Origin: Chelonobacter sp006228105
Lineage (GTDB): Bacteria > Pseudomonadota > Gammaproteobacteria > Enterobacterales > Pasteurellaceae
DNA length: 64,000 nucleotides
Strand: one strand, 5' to 3'
NCBI RefSeq assembly: GCF_006228105.1
Contig: NZ_VDHH01000034.1
Shown here: positions 54,633 to 64,000 of the stretch, piece by piece
How the letters are laid out: every line of letters starts with the position of its first letter
Numbering within the stretch: the stretch's first letter is position 1
Notes under the pieces: generated by a model
Database searches by the model: none
What the model was told of the DNA's origin: nothing
Seen by the model: only the letters and a program-made list of their open reading frames with translations
Position numbers and translations under genes: made by a program

Positions 54633-55736
54633 ATGACTGAATTAGCCACTCCTTATTATCTGATTGATAAAAGCAAACTGTTAGCCAATATGCAGAAAAT
54701 CGCCTATCTGCGGCAGCGTTCCGGCGCAAAAGCGTTGCTGGCGCTGAAATGCTTTGCTACGTGGGGCGTGTTTGATGTGATGCGTGATTATATGGACGGT
54801 ACGACTTCCTCTTCGTTGTATGAAGTCAAGCTCGGACAGCGCAAATTCGGCGGCGAAACCCATGCCTACAGCGTGGCGTATAGCGATGCGGAAATTGCCG
54901 AAGTGGTGGCCAATGCGGATAAAATTATTTTTAATTCCATCAGCCAATTGAACCGTTTTGCTGATCAAGCGCGTGGTATTCAACGTGGTTTGCGGGTTAA
55001 TCCGCGCGTCAGCACTTCAGATTTTATTCTGGCGGATCCGGCACGTCCGCACAGTCGTTTGGGCGAGTGGGATATCGAAAAAATCCGTGCAGTGATGCCG
55101 CGGATTAACGGCTTTATGTTCCATAATAACTGTGAAAACGGCGATTTTGATCGCTTCGATCAGATGCTAAAACACATTGAAAGCGAATTCGGCGAGTTGC
55201 TGTATCAAGTGGATTGGGTCAGTTTGGGCGGCGGAATTCATTTCACCGGCGCCGATTATCCGCTCGATCAATTTGCCGATCGGTTAAAACAGTTTGCCGA
55301 ACAATACGGGGTGCAGCTGTATTTAGAGCCGGGTGAAGCGGCGATTACGCTCAGCACCAGTCTGGAAGTGACAGTATTGGACACCTTGTATAACGGCAAA
55401 AATTTGGCGATTGTCGACAGCTCGATCGAAGCGCATATGTTGGATTTGCTGATCTATCGCCAAACCGCAAAACTGCTGCCGAACAGTGGTGAACACCAGT
55501 ATATGGTTTGTGGCAAATCCTGTCTTGCCGGCGATATTTTCGGTGAATATCGCTTTCCACAGCCATTGAAAATCGGCGATCGCCTCTCGTTTGGCGATGC
55601 TGCCGGGTATACCATGGTGAAAAAGAATTGGTTCAATGGCGTCAATATGCCGTCCATTGCCAGCAAAGAATTGAATGGTGAGATTAAATTAATCAAACAA
55701 TTCAATTTTGACGATTACGTTGACAGCTTGTCTTAG
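54633..55736 (+). CDS. nspC: NspC, carboxynorspermidine decarboxylase
   Basis: The 367-residue PLP enzyme of the alanine-racemase fold has the PLP lysine in LLALKCFATWGVFD (K39), HNNCENGDFDRF, VSLGGGIHFT, LYLEPGEA and CGKSCLAGDIFGEY. It decarboxylates carboxynorspermidine or carboxyspermidine to make norspermidine or spermidine by the alternative polyamine pathway. Its partner dehydrogenase follows 139 bp downstream. Confidence 0.94.
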   Translation: MTELATPYYLIDKSKLLANMQKIAYLRQRSGAKALLALKCFATWGVFDVMRDYMDGTTSSSLYEVKLGQRKFGGETHAYSVAYSDAEIAEVVANADKIIFNSISQLNRFADQARGIQRGLRVNPRVSTSDFILADPARPHSRLGEWDIEKIRAVMPRINGFMFHNNCENGDFDRFDQMLKHIESEFGELLYQVDWVSLGGGIHFTGADYPLDQFADRLKQFAEQYGVQLYLEPGEAAITLSTSLEVTVLDTLYNGKNLAIVDSSIEAHMLDLLIYRQTAKLLPNSGEHQYMVCGKSCLAGDIFGEYRFPQPLKIGDRLSFGDAAGYTMVKKNWFNGVNMPSIASKELNGEIKLIKQFNFDDYVDSLS

Positions 55737-55875
55737 TCAAGATTTTTGACGGCAGCAAGCGGTTTCAACGAATCAATCAGGTTTTGCCGACAGTGGCAAG
55801 ATTAAACACAAGGTCAATTATGACCGCACTTTGGTGATAAAAAGTGTGGTTGTGATTAAGGAGGATTATGCAAAC

Positions 55876-57114
55876 ATGAAAAAAAACATCTTGATTATTG
55901 GCGCCGGTGGCGTCGCCCAAGTGGTCGCACATAAATGTGCCCAACACAACGATATTTTAGGCTCTATCGCAATTGCTTCGCGCGGCATCAGCAAATGCCA
56001 AGAGATTGCCGCCAGTGTGCGCGAAAAGAACGCCTTCAAAGTGCCGGCAGAAATTGCCTGCTTTGAGCTGGATGCGCTGAATATCGAAGCAACCAAATCG
56101 ATCATTAAAGAAACCGAAGCACAAATTGTGATTAACGTCGGTTCCGCCTTCTTAAATATGTCGGTGCTGCAAGCCTGCATTGAAACCGGGGCTGCCTATC
56201 TCGACACCGCAATCCACGAAGAACCGCATAAAATTTGTGAAACCCCGCCGTGGTATAATAATTACGAATGGCAACGTCGTGAATTGTGTGAAGCCAATCG
56301 CATCACCGCCATTTTGGGTGTCGGTTTTGATCCGGGCGTGGTGAATGCCTATGCGGCGGTTGCGGTCAATGACTACTTAGATCAAACGGATAGTATTGAT
56401 ATTATTGATATTAATGCCGGAAGCCATGGGCGTTATTTCGCTACTAATTTTGATCCGGAAATCAATTTCCGTGAATTTACCGGCGAAGTCTGGAGTTGGC
56501 AAAACAGCCAATGGACCAGTAATCAAATGTTTGAAATCAAGCGGACGGACGACTTGCCGGTTGTCGGTCAGCAAACTTCCTATATGACAGGACATGACGA
56601 AATTCATTCGCTGTCGCAAAATCTGAATGTACCGAATATCCGTTTCTGGATGGGCTTTGGCGAGCATTATATTAATGTGTTCACGGTGCTGAATAATCTG
56701 GGCTTATTATCCGAACAGCCGGTCACTACTGCCGAAGGACTGGAAGTGATTCCACTGAAAGTGGTGAAAGCGGTGCTGCCGGATCCATCCTCACTGGCAC
56801 CGGATTACAGCGGTAAAACCTGTATCGGTACTTTAGCGAAAGGCAAAAAAGACGGTAAAGACAAAGAGGTCTTTATCTACAACGTTGCCGATCATAAAGA
56901 GGCCTACCAAGAAGTGGGCAGTCAGGGTATTTCCTACACCGCCGGCGTGCCGCCGGTCGCCGCCGCAATTTTGGTGGCGCAAGGCACCTGGGATGTGCAA
57001 AAAATGGTGAATGTGGAGCAACTGGATCCAAAACCATTCCTCAATCTGCTCAACCAAATGGGCTTGCCGAATCGAATTAAAGACGAGAACGGCGACAGAG
57101 AACTCTCCTTCTAA
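55876..57114 (+). CDS. Carboxynorspermidine dehydrogenase (saccharopine-dehydrogenase-like)
   Basis: The 412-residue NAD(P)-dependent enzyme begins NILIIGAGGVAQVVAHKCA (nucleotide loop at 8-13) and contains GAAYLDTAIHEEP and GVGFDPGVVNAYAA. It makes carboxynorspermidine/carboxyspermidine from aspartate semialdehyde and a diamine, upstream of NspC. The ATG at 55876 is preceded by AAGGAGG (55858-55864) at 11 bases. An ATG at 55868, closer to that site, opens a three-codon frame that stops by overlapping the true start. Confidence 0.92.
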   Translation: MKKNILIIGAGGVAQVVAHKCAQHNDILGSIAIASRGISKCQEIAASVREKNAFKVPAEIACFELDALNIEATKSIIKETEAQIVINVGSAFLNMSVLQACIETGAAYLDTAIHEEPHKICETPPWYNNYEWQRRELCEANRITAILGVGFDPGVVNAYAAVAVNDYLDQTDSIDIIDINAGSHGRYFATNFDPEINFREFTGEVWSWQNSQWTSNQMFEIKRTDDLPVVGQQTSYMTGHDEIHSLSQNLNVPNIRFWMGFGEHYINVFTVLNNLGLLSEQPVTTAEGLEVIPLKVVKAVLPDPSSLAPDYSGKTCIGTLAKGKKDGKDKEVFIYNVADHKEAYQEVGSQGISYTAGVPPVAAAILVAQGTWDVQKMVNVEQLDPKPFLNLLNQMGLPNRIKDENGDRELSF

Positions 57115-57134
57115 ACTGTTTTCAGACAGTAAAA

Positions 57135-57175
57135 ACCGCACTTTTACCACTAAATTTGGGATAAAAGTGCGGTTA
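57135..57175 (+). terminator. Inverted uptake-sequence pair, terminator
   Basis: AACCGCACTTTTA and its exact complement flank 15 bases. This is the second head-to-head uptake-sequence terminator of the window and ends the polyamine operon. Confidence 0.85.
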
Positions 57176-57671
57176 TCCGATCAAATTTTGTCGATACTAA
57201 TCTCACAACTGCCTACTTATTTGCTTTTATGATTGAAATCATCTCTTCAAATGGAGAGATTTTTGACGGTTATTTGGCAAAATAGCAAGAAATTATCTTA
57301 TAGTATTGTTGATAATATCGCTTTCAGAATCTGAAATGGCAGCTATTTCACATTCTGAATTGCTCTATTTCCCCCTTATCTTCGGTGGTCTATTTATCAT
57401 CAATATTAGTCATGTCCGTTATTATTTTATTGACAATCAAAAAAGAAACCAAGTTCATTTTATTTCCTTAAAAAACAAAATATTACAATTGATTGAGTAA
57501 TGATCTGTTATTGTTCACTTTTTGTTTTTTTATTGAAATAAAATATAAAAATAGAAAATAAATAAAAAAAATGCTTTAATAGCGATCTTTAGTATTTTGT
57601 TGTTATTTAAAGCACCTTTATTTAAAAGTAATGTATGTTTATGTCTTTTCAAGATTAACCAAGGAATATTT
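57176..57671. other. AT-rich region upstream of the adhesin
   Basis: The region is about 75-80% AT by eye. It includes a 64-codon frame (57306-57500) with one hydrophobic stretch (LLYFPLIFGGLFIINI). I see no ribosome-binding site or family for that frame and do not call it a gene. The adhesin promoter probably lies in the A/T-rich block 57520-57640. CAAGGA lies before the adhesin ATG. Confidence 0.5.
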
Positions 57672-60600
57672 ATGAATAAAATTTACAAAGTTATCTGGAG
57701 CGTTGCAAAACAGGCTTTGGTCGTGGTTTCCGAGTTGGCTTCTCGTCACGGCAAAGTGGCAAGCGAATCCAAAAAAACCTCCCCAGCTAGTCAACCAGTA
57801 AATTTTTCATTGAGTAAAATCTTTTTAGCACTCTCTGTGGCGTTTACCGGCGCTTCGGCTTATGCCGCAGGTACAGAAGTGGGCGGTGGAACTGCTATTG
57901 ATAACAGTATTGCGGTAGGTAGCACTGCTCAAACTGCACGTGCGGTAACAACAGGATCGATTGCAATTGGAGCCGGTGCAACGGCTGGCCGTGCGAATAT
58001 GGATAACCCGCAAGATCCAAATAACCGCACTACTGTGGGTAAAATGAATAATATCGCTATTGGTTCCGGTGCAACCGCGGATGGTGGTCGCAATATTTCC
58101 ATTGGTGAGAATGCCGCTACCGGTACAGTGGACAACTGGAATATTCAAAATGTGAATATCGGTACCAATGCCGGCACAAATTCGAAAAAAGATTATAGCG
58201 TTGCGATTGGTTTTGAAGCCGGAAGCTTGAATAGCGCAACCCAAACCCTGCAAGCCGCAGTCGCTGACGGCAACCGTGCGCCGAGCGTTTATATCGGTAA
58301 AAATGCCGGCTCTAATACGGCTTCATACGGTAATATTGCTTTGGGTACCAATGCTGGCAGCGGTATTCAGGATACCCGAGTTCTCAGCAATATTATGATC
58401 GGTAATGGTGCTGGTGTCGGTTTGACAACTAATGATGGTAGGAATATTACTTTCCCAGGCTTTGGTTCAGGTGGTAATACACTGATTGGCTCTGCGGCAG
58501 GTCGCAATTTATCGGGTGATAGTAATGTTGCCATCGGTTCGATTGCCGGTGACGGTTCAAAAGGTGATAACAACGTTTATGCCGGTCATCTGGCAGGTCA
58601 AAATTCAACTTCCGATCGTTCTATTATCATGGGACCGCAAACCGGTTTAAATAGTATTAATGACCGAAGCGTATTAATTGGTAACTTCGCCAACGGTGGG
58701 GTAACCACCGCTACCCGTAATGTAGTCGCTTTAGGGTCAAGCGCCAGAGCACTTGGTAATGAAAGTGTGGGAATCGGTTTTAACGCCAACGCAGGCGCCA
58801 ACAATACAACTGCAATTGGCAGAATGGCTCAAGCCATCGGCGTAAGTGCGGTGGCTATCAGCACCAGTGCACAAGCAACCGGAGCAAACTCAATCGCTAT
58901 CGGCAACAATGCCGCAACCAATGCAGATTTGACGGAAGCAGATGTAAAATATCATGGTGACGGCGCCATCGCGATTGGTGAAAATGCGAATACCAGCTAT
59001 GAAGGCAGCACCGCAATTGGTAAAGATACACTTGCGTCAAATTGGCGTTCGACTGCGGTGGGAGCCAGTTCGCAAGCAACAGGAACATCTTCAACCGCAA
59101 TGGGGAACGGTGCAATTGCAAGCAGCACCGGCGCTTCGGCTTACGGCACATCTGCCAATGCCAGCGGCTCGAATGCCACTGCGCTGGGTAATGCGACTCA
59201 AGCTGCCGGTGCACTCAGTGTGGCTGTCGGGGTGAATGCTAAAACCGGCGGTACATCTGCTGTTGCTGTCGGACAAAACGCCAATGCGCAAGGCGGTTAT
59301 GCGATTGCGCAGGGGCACGATAGCGTGGCGAATAGAGATAATGCTATTGCCATCGGCAGAGTTGCTCAGGCAACGGCGGCTTCTGCGACAGCCATGGGCA
59401 ATCAAGCACAAGCCAGTGGCACATCATCTATTGCAATTGGTAATGGCGCACAAGCAACCGCACTTAACAGCATTTCTATCGGTACCGGTAACCAAGTATC
59501 CGGTGAAGGCTCCGGTGCAATCGGTGATCCGACAGTGATCACCGGTGATGCCTCTTACTCTTTGGGTAATGATAACAACATCGCCCAAGACAATACTTTT
59601 GTGATTGGTAACAATGTAACCACCACTCAAGCCAACAGTGTAATCTTGGGTAACAATTCAACTGATCGTACTGCGACGACTGAAAATACCGCTAGCGTCA
59701 ATGGAATTACCTATACTGGTTTTGCTGGTCAAGGTAGTGCTGACAACGGTGTAGTCAGTGTGGGTGCGGCTGGCAAAGAACGTCAAATCATCAATGTGGC
59801 AGCAGGCCAAATTTCAGCAACTTCTACCGATGCGATCAACGGTAGCCAGCTATATGAAGTATCCAGCGAACTAGCAAATAATTTAACCCATTATTACAGC
59901 GTCAATGATAATAAAGTCAAGGGTGGCAACTATGATAATGATGGGGCAACGGGGATTAACGCTATGGCTGCCGGTGTGGATGCCGAAGCAACCGGTTATG
60001 GCAGTGTTGCCATGGGACACGGGGCAGTAGCTAGTGGTACGGTAATCCCTGCCGGTCAAACAAATGCAGGTGAATTATATAAATCATATGGTGGTAATGT
60101 TGCGATTGGTAGCTTGGCAAAAGCCAATGATCCAGCCACCATTGCGATCGGTTTGAATAGCGCTGCAAGTGGTAACAGTGCGATTGCGATGGGGAATACC
60201 GCCAAAGCTACGGCACTAAGAACCGTGGCAATTGGTCAATTATCTAATGCCGGTGGAGAAAGTGCTACGGCATTAGGCTATGGAGCAACGGCTACCGGTG
60301 GATCGTCGGTTGCCTTGGGTAACAACAGCCAATCAAGCGGTGAAACTGCCGTTGCAATCGGTGTATCTGCAAAAGCCAATGGCGGACAAGCAGTTGCTAC
60401 GGGACGTATGGCAAATGCCGCAGAATACGCGGTCGCAACCGGCGGATTTTCCCAAGCGGCGGCAGGCGGTGTGGCGCAAGGAAATGGCGCACAGGCCACC
60501 GGACAACAATCGATTGCGATTGGTGGTAATTTACCAACAGCGACTAATGCTAACCCTCCGGCAACAGTAGCGGCAGGTGCTAATGCAATTGCAATGGGTT

Positions 60601-63600
60601 CCACGGCAACGGCGAGTGGAGCAAGTGCGGTTGCTATCGGTAATGGCGCACAAGCGACAGCTGGTAATATTATTGCGATCGGCGCAGCTGCCGGTAGTAA
60701 TATGACCACTCCAAACAATCATTCTATCTTAATTGGTACAGGTGCCGGTGCAAACAGTACTGCGACTGGTGGAACGACAGATGCAGATATCTATATCGGC
60801 CAAAATGCGGGGCAGTTTTCTACTGGTATGCGCAACACAGTGATCGGTTCACAAAATGCCGGTACTGATTTAAAAGGCAATATGAACTCAGGCTTCGGTA
60901 TGGCTTCATTGCGCACGGTTACCGGCAATGAAAATGCAGCTTTCGGTGCTTATTCCGGCCAGCAAAGCACGGGCAGCTTCAATACCGCAATGGGAGCGCA
61001 AGCCGGTCGCTTTGTTAATGGCAGCAACAATACCGGTATCGGCTATAACGCCGGTACCAGTGTCACCGGCAGCAATAATATCGCCTTGGGTCTCAATGCA
61101 GGCCAAGAAATCCGCACCAGTAACAGCACCAGCATCGGTAACGAAGCCAAAGCCAGCCAGCAGGGTGCGATTGCTATTGGTTCTAATTTAGGAACCGCAT
61201 TTGGTGGTGCGACCACCGCAAGTGGCTTAGCCGCTATTTCGCTGGGTTCAGGTTCATCTGCCAGTGGAGCAAGCAGCATTGCAGAAGGTTTCCGTGCGAC
61301 TGCGTCGGCAAGCAATGCACAAGCGAGGGGCACTAGCGCCACAGCCTCAGCAACAAATGCGATTGCGACCGGTACTCAATCAACTGCGAGTGGTGAGCGT
61401 TCGATTGCCATCGGTAACGGTGCACAAGCTACTGCGACAGATACGATCTCGATCGGTGCTGGCAACGTAGTCAGTGGTCAAGGCTCTGGTGCTATTGGCG
61501 ATCCAAGCACGGTGAGTGGCACTGAATCTTATGTTTTGGGTAACAATAATGTTGTTGCTAATAACAATACCTTTGTTTTAGGGAATGATGTCACGTCCAG
61601 CCAAGACAATAGTGTGATTTTGGGCAATGATTCAACGGATCGGGCAGCGACGGAGGTGTCTACTGCTACTGTTGGTAATACGACCTATAGTGGTTTCGCT
61701 GGAACAGGCAGTGTTGCAAATGGTGTAGTCAGCGTTGGAGCCGCAGGTAAAGAGCGGCAACTCATTAATGTGGCAGCTGGTGCAATTTCTGCGACTTCAA
61801 CCGATGCTATTAACGGCAGCCAGTTGTATATGGTAGCGAATGAGTTAAATAGCAGCAAAACCCATTATTACAGCGTGAACTCCACCAAGCAGTCTGCGGG
61901 CAGTAACTATAATAATGATGGTGCGACCGGTGTTGATGCCTTGGCAGCAGGAGTGAACACTTTAGCGGCAGGTGCTGGGGCAACCGCTATCGGCTTGTCT
62001 GCTACAGCAGGTGGTGCCAATGCCGTGGCTATCGGTAGTGGCAGTAAAGCGGGTGAATCGCAAGGTGTGGCAATTGGTAACAATTCGAATGCCTCGGCAA
62101 ATGCCGGAGTGACCAGTGGCGTGGCAGTTGGCTTCACGGCGCGGACTTTTGGTAATAATGGTATTGCTATTGGCCGCTACAGTGCTGCGCAAACCAATGG
62201 TATTGCTTTGGGTACGAGCGCTGATGCCAACCAAGCCAATTCTATTGCCATTGGTAACAGTGCTTATGCCGGGGTAGAGGCCGTGCAAATTGGTACGACG
62301 TCAACCCGTGGTAATTGGAGCAACCATACCGGTGCATTCCGTCGTGGTAGCACAATGATTGGTTATGAAGCGGCTACTCAAGGCTTGTATTCTACAGTAA
62401 CAGGTAATAACAATAAGATTTTGATTAACCAGCGGGCAACAACGGGTGGTATCTTCGGTTTGGGCGCTTTTGCCAGCCAAGGGGCATTCTCGCATATTTA
62501 TGGGTCACAAAATACGGTGGGTGACACAACTAGCACGGATGTAGCGAACAGTATCGCAGTGACGGTCACCGGATCAGGCAATACGGTACAGAACAGTAAC
62601 GGCGCATTAGTGAGTGGTTATGGCAATACCTTGACCAACTCTGCAGATGACAAGTTGGTATTACCGCCTATTGAAGCGAGTATGAATGATGCCCCCGGAC
62701 TCTTTGCTAATAACGGTACTCAGTTAGGACAAACGGCATTGATTGGTGCCGGCAATAGTCTGAACAAAGGGAAGGACACGCTGGTTATCGGTATGCACAA
62801 TACTGTTGATACCTCCAACGATTCTGCTATTACCGGTAGCAATTTGACCGTCAACAATATTGACCGCACTTTGATCAGTGGTAATGAGAATGTGGTTCAC
62901 AGTGCTATCAACTTGTTAGCCATGGGGAATAACTTGACCTTAGGTTCAGAGGGCAATTCGATTAGCGACACTATTGTGTTGGGGAATAATGTCACTCTTG
63001 CCGATAGTGCGGAGTTGAAAGAGGCGATTGCGATTGGTAATGAAACTAAAGTCGGCAATCAGGCCATTGCGATTGGCCAAGGTGCACAAGCATTGGCGAA
63101 TCAAACGATCTCGATTGGTTTAGGTAATATTGTGAGTGGAATTGGCTCAAGTGCGGTTGGTGATCCGTCAATTGTGGCCGGTACCAACAGCTTCTCGGCC
63201 GGTAACAATAATGCGGTAGGCAGCACGACAGACAATTCATTTATTCTGGGTGGACGTAACGATCTGGGCGGTGCTGCAGTTACTCGTGATGCCAACGGTG
63301 TGATTACCACGGCAGACGGTATTCAAAATACGGTGGATGCCTCAAACTCTGCCATTGTTGGTTACGATAACAGCGTACAGCAAAAGAATGTGTTTGTGCT
63401 GGGTAATCGGGTGAAAACAACCGTTGAAAATTCCGTGTTCTTGGGGGATTCAACTGCTTATTTGGCGGATGACAACAGCAGAACCAAAGGTATTGACAAG
63501 AATTATCAGAGCTATCAATTCAGTGATGCGCTGACATTGAATTTTGCCGGTGGTGATCAAGTTGTTGGTGTTGTCAGTGTCGGCAACGGCACTCAAACCC

Positions 63601-64000
63601 GCCGCATTCAAAATGTGGCACCGGGCTTAATTTCAGCAAGTTCAACCGACGCCATCAACGGCAGCCAATTGTATGCAGTAATGAACAGCGGCTGGAACTT
63701 TACCGTAGGCAATAATGGCGGTACCAGTTCAGCCACTTACAGTAATGGCGCGGCTTTTGAAGCGGTTAAATTAGGCGATACGCTGAATTTTGTTGCTGGT
63801 GATAATATTGATATTACACAAAACGGCAAAGAGATCAAAATTAGCGCCAAAGTGATGAAAGGTGAAAAAGGCGATACCGGCGCGACCGGCGCGACTGGTG
63901 CCACAGGAGCTACCGGAGCCACAGGTGCTACCGGAACTACTGGCGCAACTGGAGCCACGGGAGCGACTGGCGATACAGGTGCCACCGGCGCAACTGGAGC
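57672..64000 (+). CDS. Giant trimeric autotransporter adhesin (YadA-like), 5' part
   Basis: The frame stays open from the ATG at 57672 to the window end (at least 2109 codons). It starts with the extended signal peptide region MNKIYKVIWSVAKQALVVVSELAS and a signal ending GASAYA (about residue 69). The passenger has many IAIG-type left-handed beta-roll repeats (SIAIGNNA, TAIGRMA). Three neck-like segments with STDAINGSQLY begin at residues 715, 1373 and 1988. A collagen-like Gly-x-Thr stretch (GEKGDTGATGATG) begins near residue 2064. The membrane anchor lies beyond the window. It should be exported by type V secretion and bind host surfaces or other cells. Confidence 0.95.
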   Translation, partial: MNKIYKVIWSVAKQALVVVSELASRHGKVASESKKTSPASQPVNFSLSKIFLALSVAFTGASAYAAGTEVGGGTAIDNSIAVGSTAQTARAVTTGSIAIGAGATAGRANMDNPQDPNNRTTVGKMNNIAIGSGATADGGRNISIGENAATGTVDNWNIQNVNIGTNAGTNSKKDYSVAIGFEAGSLNSATQTLQAAVADGNRAPSVYIGKNAGSNTASYGNIALGTNAGSGIQDTRVLSNIMIGNGAGVGLTTNDGRNITFPGFGSGGNTLIGSAAGRNLSGDSNVAIGSIAGDGSKGDNNVYAGHLAGQNSTSDRSIIMGPQTGLNSINDRSVLIGNFANGGVTTATRNVVALGSSARALGNESVGIGFNANAGANNTTAIGRMAQAIGVSAVAISTSAQATGANSIAIGNNAATNADLTEADVKYHGDGAIAIGENANTSYEGSTAIGKDTLASNWRSTAVGASSQATGTSSTAMGNGAIASSTGASAYGTSANASGSNATALGNATQAAGALSVAVGVNAKTGGTSAVAVGQNANAQGGYAIAQGHDSVANRDNAIAIGRVAQATAASATAMGNQAQASGTSSIAIGNGAQATALNSISIGTGNQVSGEGSGAIGDPTVITGDASYSLGNDNNIAQDNTFVIGNNVTTTQANSVILGNNSTDRTATTENTASVNGITYTGFAGQGSADNGVVSVGAAGKERQIINVAAGQISATSTDAINGSQLYEVSSELANNLTHYYSVNDNKVKGGNYDNDGATGINAMAAGVDAEATGYGSVAMGHGAVASGTVIPAGQTNAGELYKSYGGNVAIGSLAKANDPATIAIGLNSAASGNSAIAMGNTAKATALRTVAIGQLSNAGGESATALGYGATATGGSSVALGNNSQSSGETAVAIGVSAKANGGQAVATGRMANAAEYAVATGGFSQAAAGGVAQGNGAQATGQQSIAIGGNLPTATNANPPATVAAGANAIAMGSTATASGASAVAIGNGAQATAGNIIAIGAAAGSNMTTPNNHSILIGTGAGANSTATGGTTDADIYIGQNAGQFSTGMRNTVIGSQNAGTDLKGNMNSGFGMASLRTVTGNENAAFGAYSGQQSTGSFNTAMGAQAGRFVNGSNNTGIGYNAGTSVTGSNNIALGLNAGQEIRTSNSTSIGNEAKASQQGAIAIGSNLGTAFGGATTASGLAAISLGSGSSASGASSIAEGFRATASASNAQARGTSATASATNAIATGTQSTASGERSIAIGNGAQATATDTISIGAGNVVSGQGSGAIGDPSTVSGTESYVLGNNNVVANNNTFVLGNDVTSSQDNSVILGNDSTDRAATEVSTATVGNTTYSGFAGTGSVANGVVSVGAAGKERQLINVAAGAISATSTDAINGSQLYMVANELNSSKTHYYSVNSTKQSAGSNYNNDGATGVDALAAGVNTLAAGAGATAIGLSATAGGANAVAIGSGSKAGESQGVAIGNNSNASANAGVTSGVAVGFTARTFGNNGIAIGRYSAAQTNGIALGTSADANQANSIAIGNSAYAGVEAVQIGTTSTRGNWSNHTGAFRRGSTMIGYEAATQGLYSTVTGNNNKILINQRATTGGIFGLGAFASQGAFSHIYGSQNTVGDTTSTDVANSIAVTVTGSGNTVQNSNGALVSGYGNTLTNSADDKLVLPPIEASMNDAPGLFANNGTQLGQTALIGAGNSLNKGKDTLVIGMHNTVDTSNDSAITGSNLTVNNIDRTLISGNENVVHSAINLLAMGNNLTLGSEGNSISDTIVLGNNVTLADSAELKEAIAIGNETKVGNQAIAIGQGAQALANQTISIGLGNIVSGIGSSAVGDPSIVAGTNSFSAGNNNAVGSTTDNSFILGGRNDLGGAAVTRDANGVITTADGIQNTVDASNSAIVGYDNSVQQKNVFVLGNRVKTTVENSVFLGDSTAYLADDNSRTKGIDKNYQSYQFSDALTLNFAGGDQVVGVVSVGNGTQTRRIQNVAPGLISASSTDAINGSQLYAVMNSGWNFTVGNNGGTSSATYSNGAAFEAVKLGDTLNFVAGDNIDITQNGKEIKISAKVMKGEKGDTGATGATGATGATGATGATGTTGATGATGATGDTGATGATG
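63861..64000 (+). repeat. Collagen-like Gly-Ala-Thr coding repeats
   Basis: Nine-base units encode GAT/GTT/GDT triplets to the end of the window. Codons alternate (GGC/GGT/GGA, ACC/ACT/ACA/ACG), so the DNA repeat is imperfect, which lowers slippage compared with identical units. Confidence 0.9.

Noticed and set aside
57306..57500. Possible 64-residue membrane protein
   Set aside because: No ribosome-binding site, no family, and very AT-rich DNA where such frames arise by chance.
57825..63985. Minus-strand frames opposite the adhesin, such as one rich in VAPVAP repeats
   Set aside because: They mirror the low-complexity Gly/Ala/Thr coding repeats of the adhesin on the plus strand.
1..64000. 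tRNA, rRNA or insertion-sequence genes
   Set aside because: I found no tRNA cloverleaf, rRNA segment or transposase in the window.

Overview
The window is a chromosomal segment of a member of the Pasteurellaceae. The main evidence is the Haemophilus-type DNA uptake sequence AAGTGCGGT / ACCGCACTT, scattered through genes and paired head-to-head in two terminators (29845-29879 and 57135-57175). Gene content agrees: ubiE-ubiJ-ubiB-tatABC-hemB, a TPP-controlled thiamine salvage operon, glyQ/glyS, metNIQ and a YadA-like trimeric adhesin. I cannot name the species from sequence alone.

Layout. 1-6251: ubiquinone genes (ubiE, ubiJ, ubiB), Tat translocase (tatA, tatB, tatC) and hemB, all on +. 6266-21156: a complete type I-E CRISPR-Cas locus in the order cas3, array 1 (56 repeats, 55 spacers), cse1, cse2, cas6e, cas7e, cas5e, cas1, cas2, array 2 (44 repeats, 43 spacers). 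Both arrays run the same way and share a leader whose TATAAT box ends 3 bp before the first repeat. 21191-28068: on the minus strand, a TPP riboswitch followed by thiZ, thiX, tenA, thiY, thiM, thiD, thiE and an NRAMP-like transporter. 28215-35434: a YdcF-like envelope protein, a PEBP-family protein, glyQ, a glutaredoxin-like protein, two tandem DUF1016/YhcG nuclease-like genes, and glyS. 35634-51165: a 19-gene aryl-polyene (APE) type pigment lipid cluster (ketosynthases, dehydratases, reductase, two ACPs, AMP ligase, acyl and glycosyl transferases, LolA-like and MMPL exporter proteins). 51181-57114: gmhB (minus), metN-metI-metQ, nspC and carboxynorspermidine dehydrogenase. 57672-64000: the first 2109 codons of a giant trimeric autotransporter that runs off the window.

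How the parts work together. The thi operon salvages HMP (ThiXYZ uptake, TenA hydrolysis) and thiazole (ThiM), phosphorylates HMP (ThiD) and joins the two (ThiE). The APE cluster should build a polyene fatty chain on ACP by a type II synthase, attach it to a lipid and export it to the outer membrane. The adhesin and APE pigment both suggest a surface-attached lifestyle.

The most informative features are in the CRISPR arrays and the DUF1016 pair. All 98 spacers begin with a pyrimidine, which looks like a PAM-derived base. Array 2 repeats fall into ordered blocks that change the two bases closing the hairpin, often with compensation. One spacer in each array covers the same 29 bases on opposite strands, and other pairs overlap or are diverged homologues. 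Two spacers carry a perfect uptake sequence. Each DUF1016 gene carries a perfect palindrome at the same codons, with the same centre but different arms.
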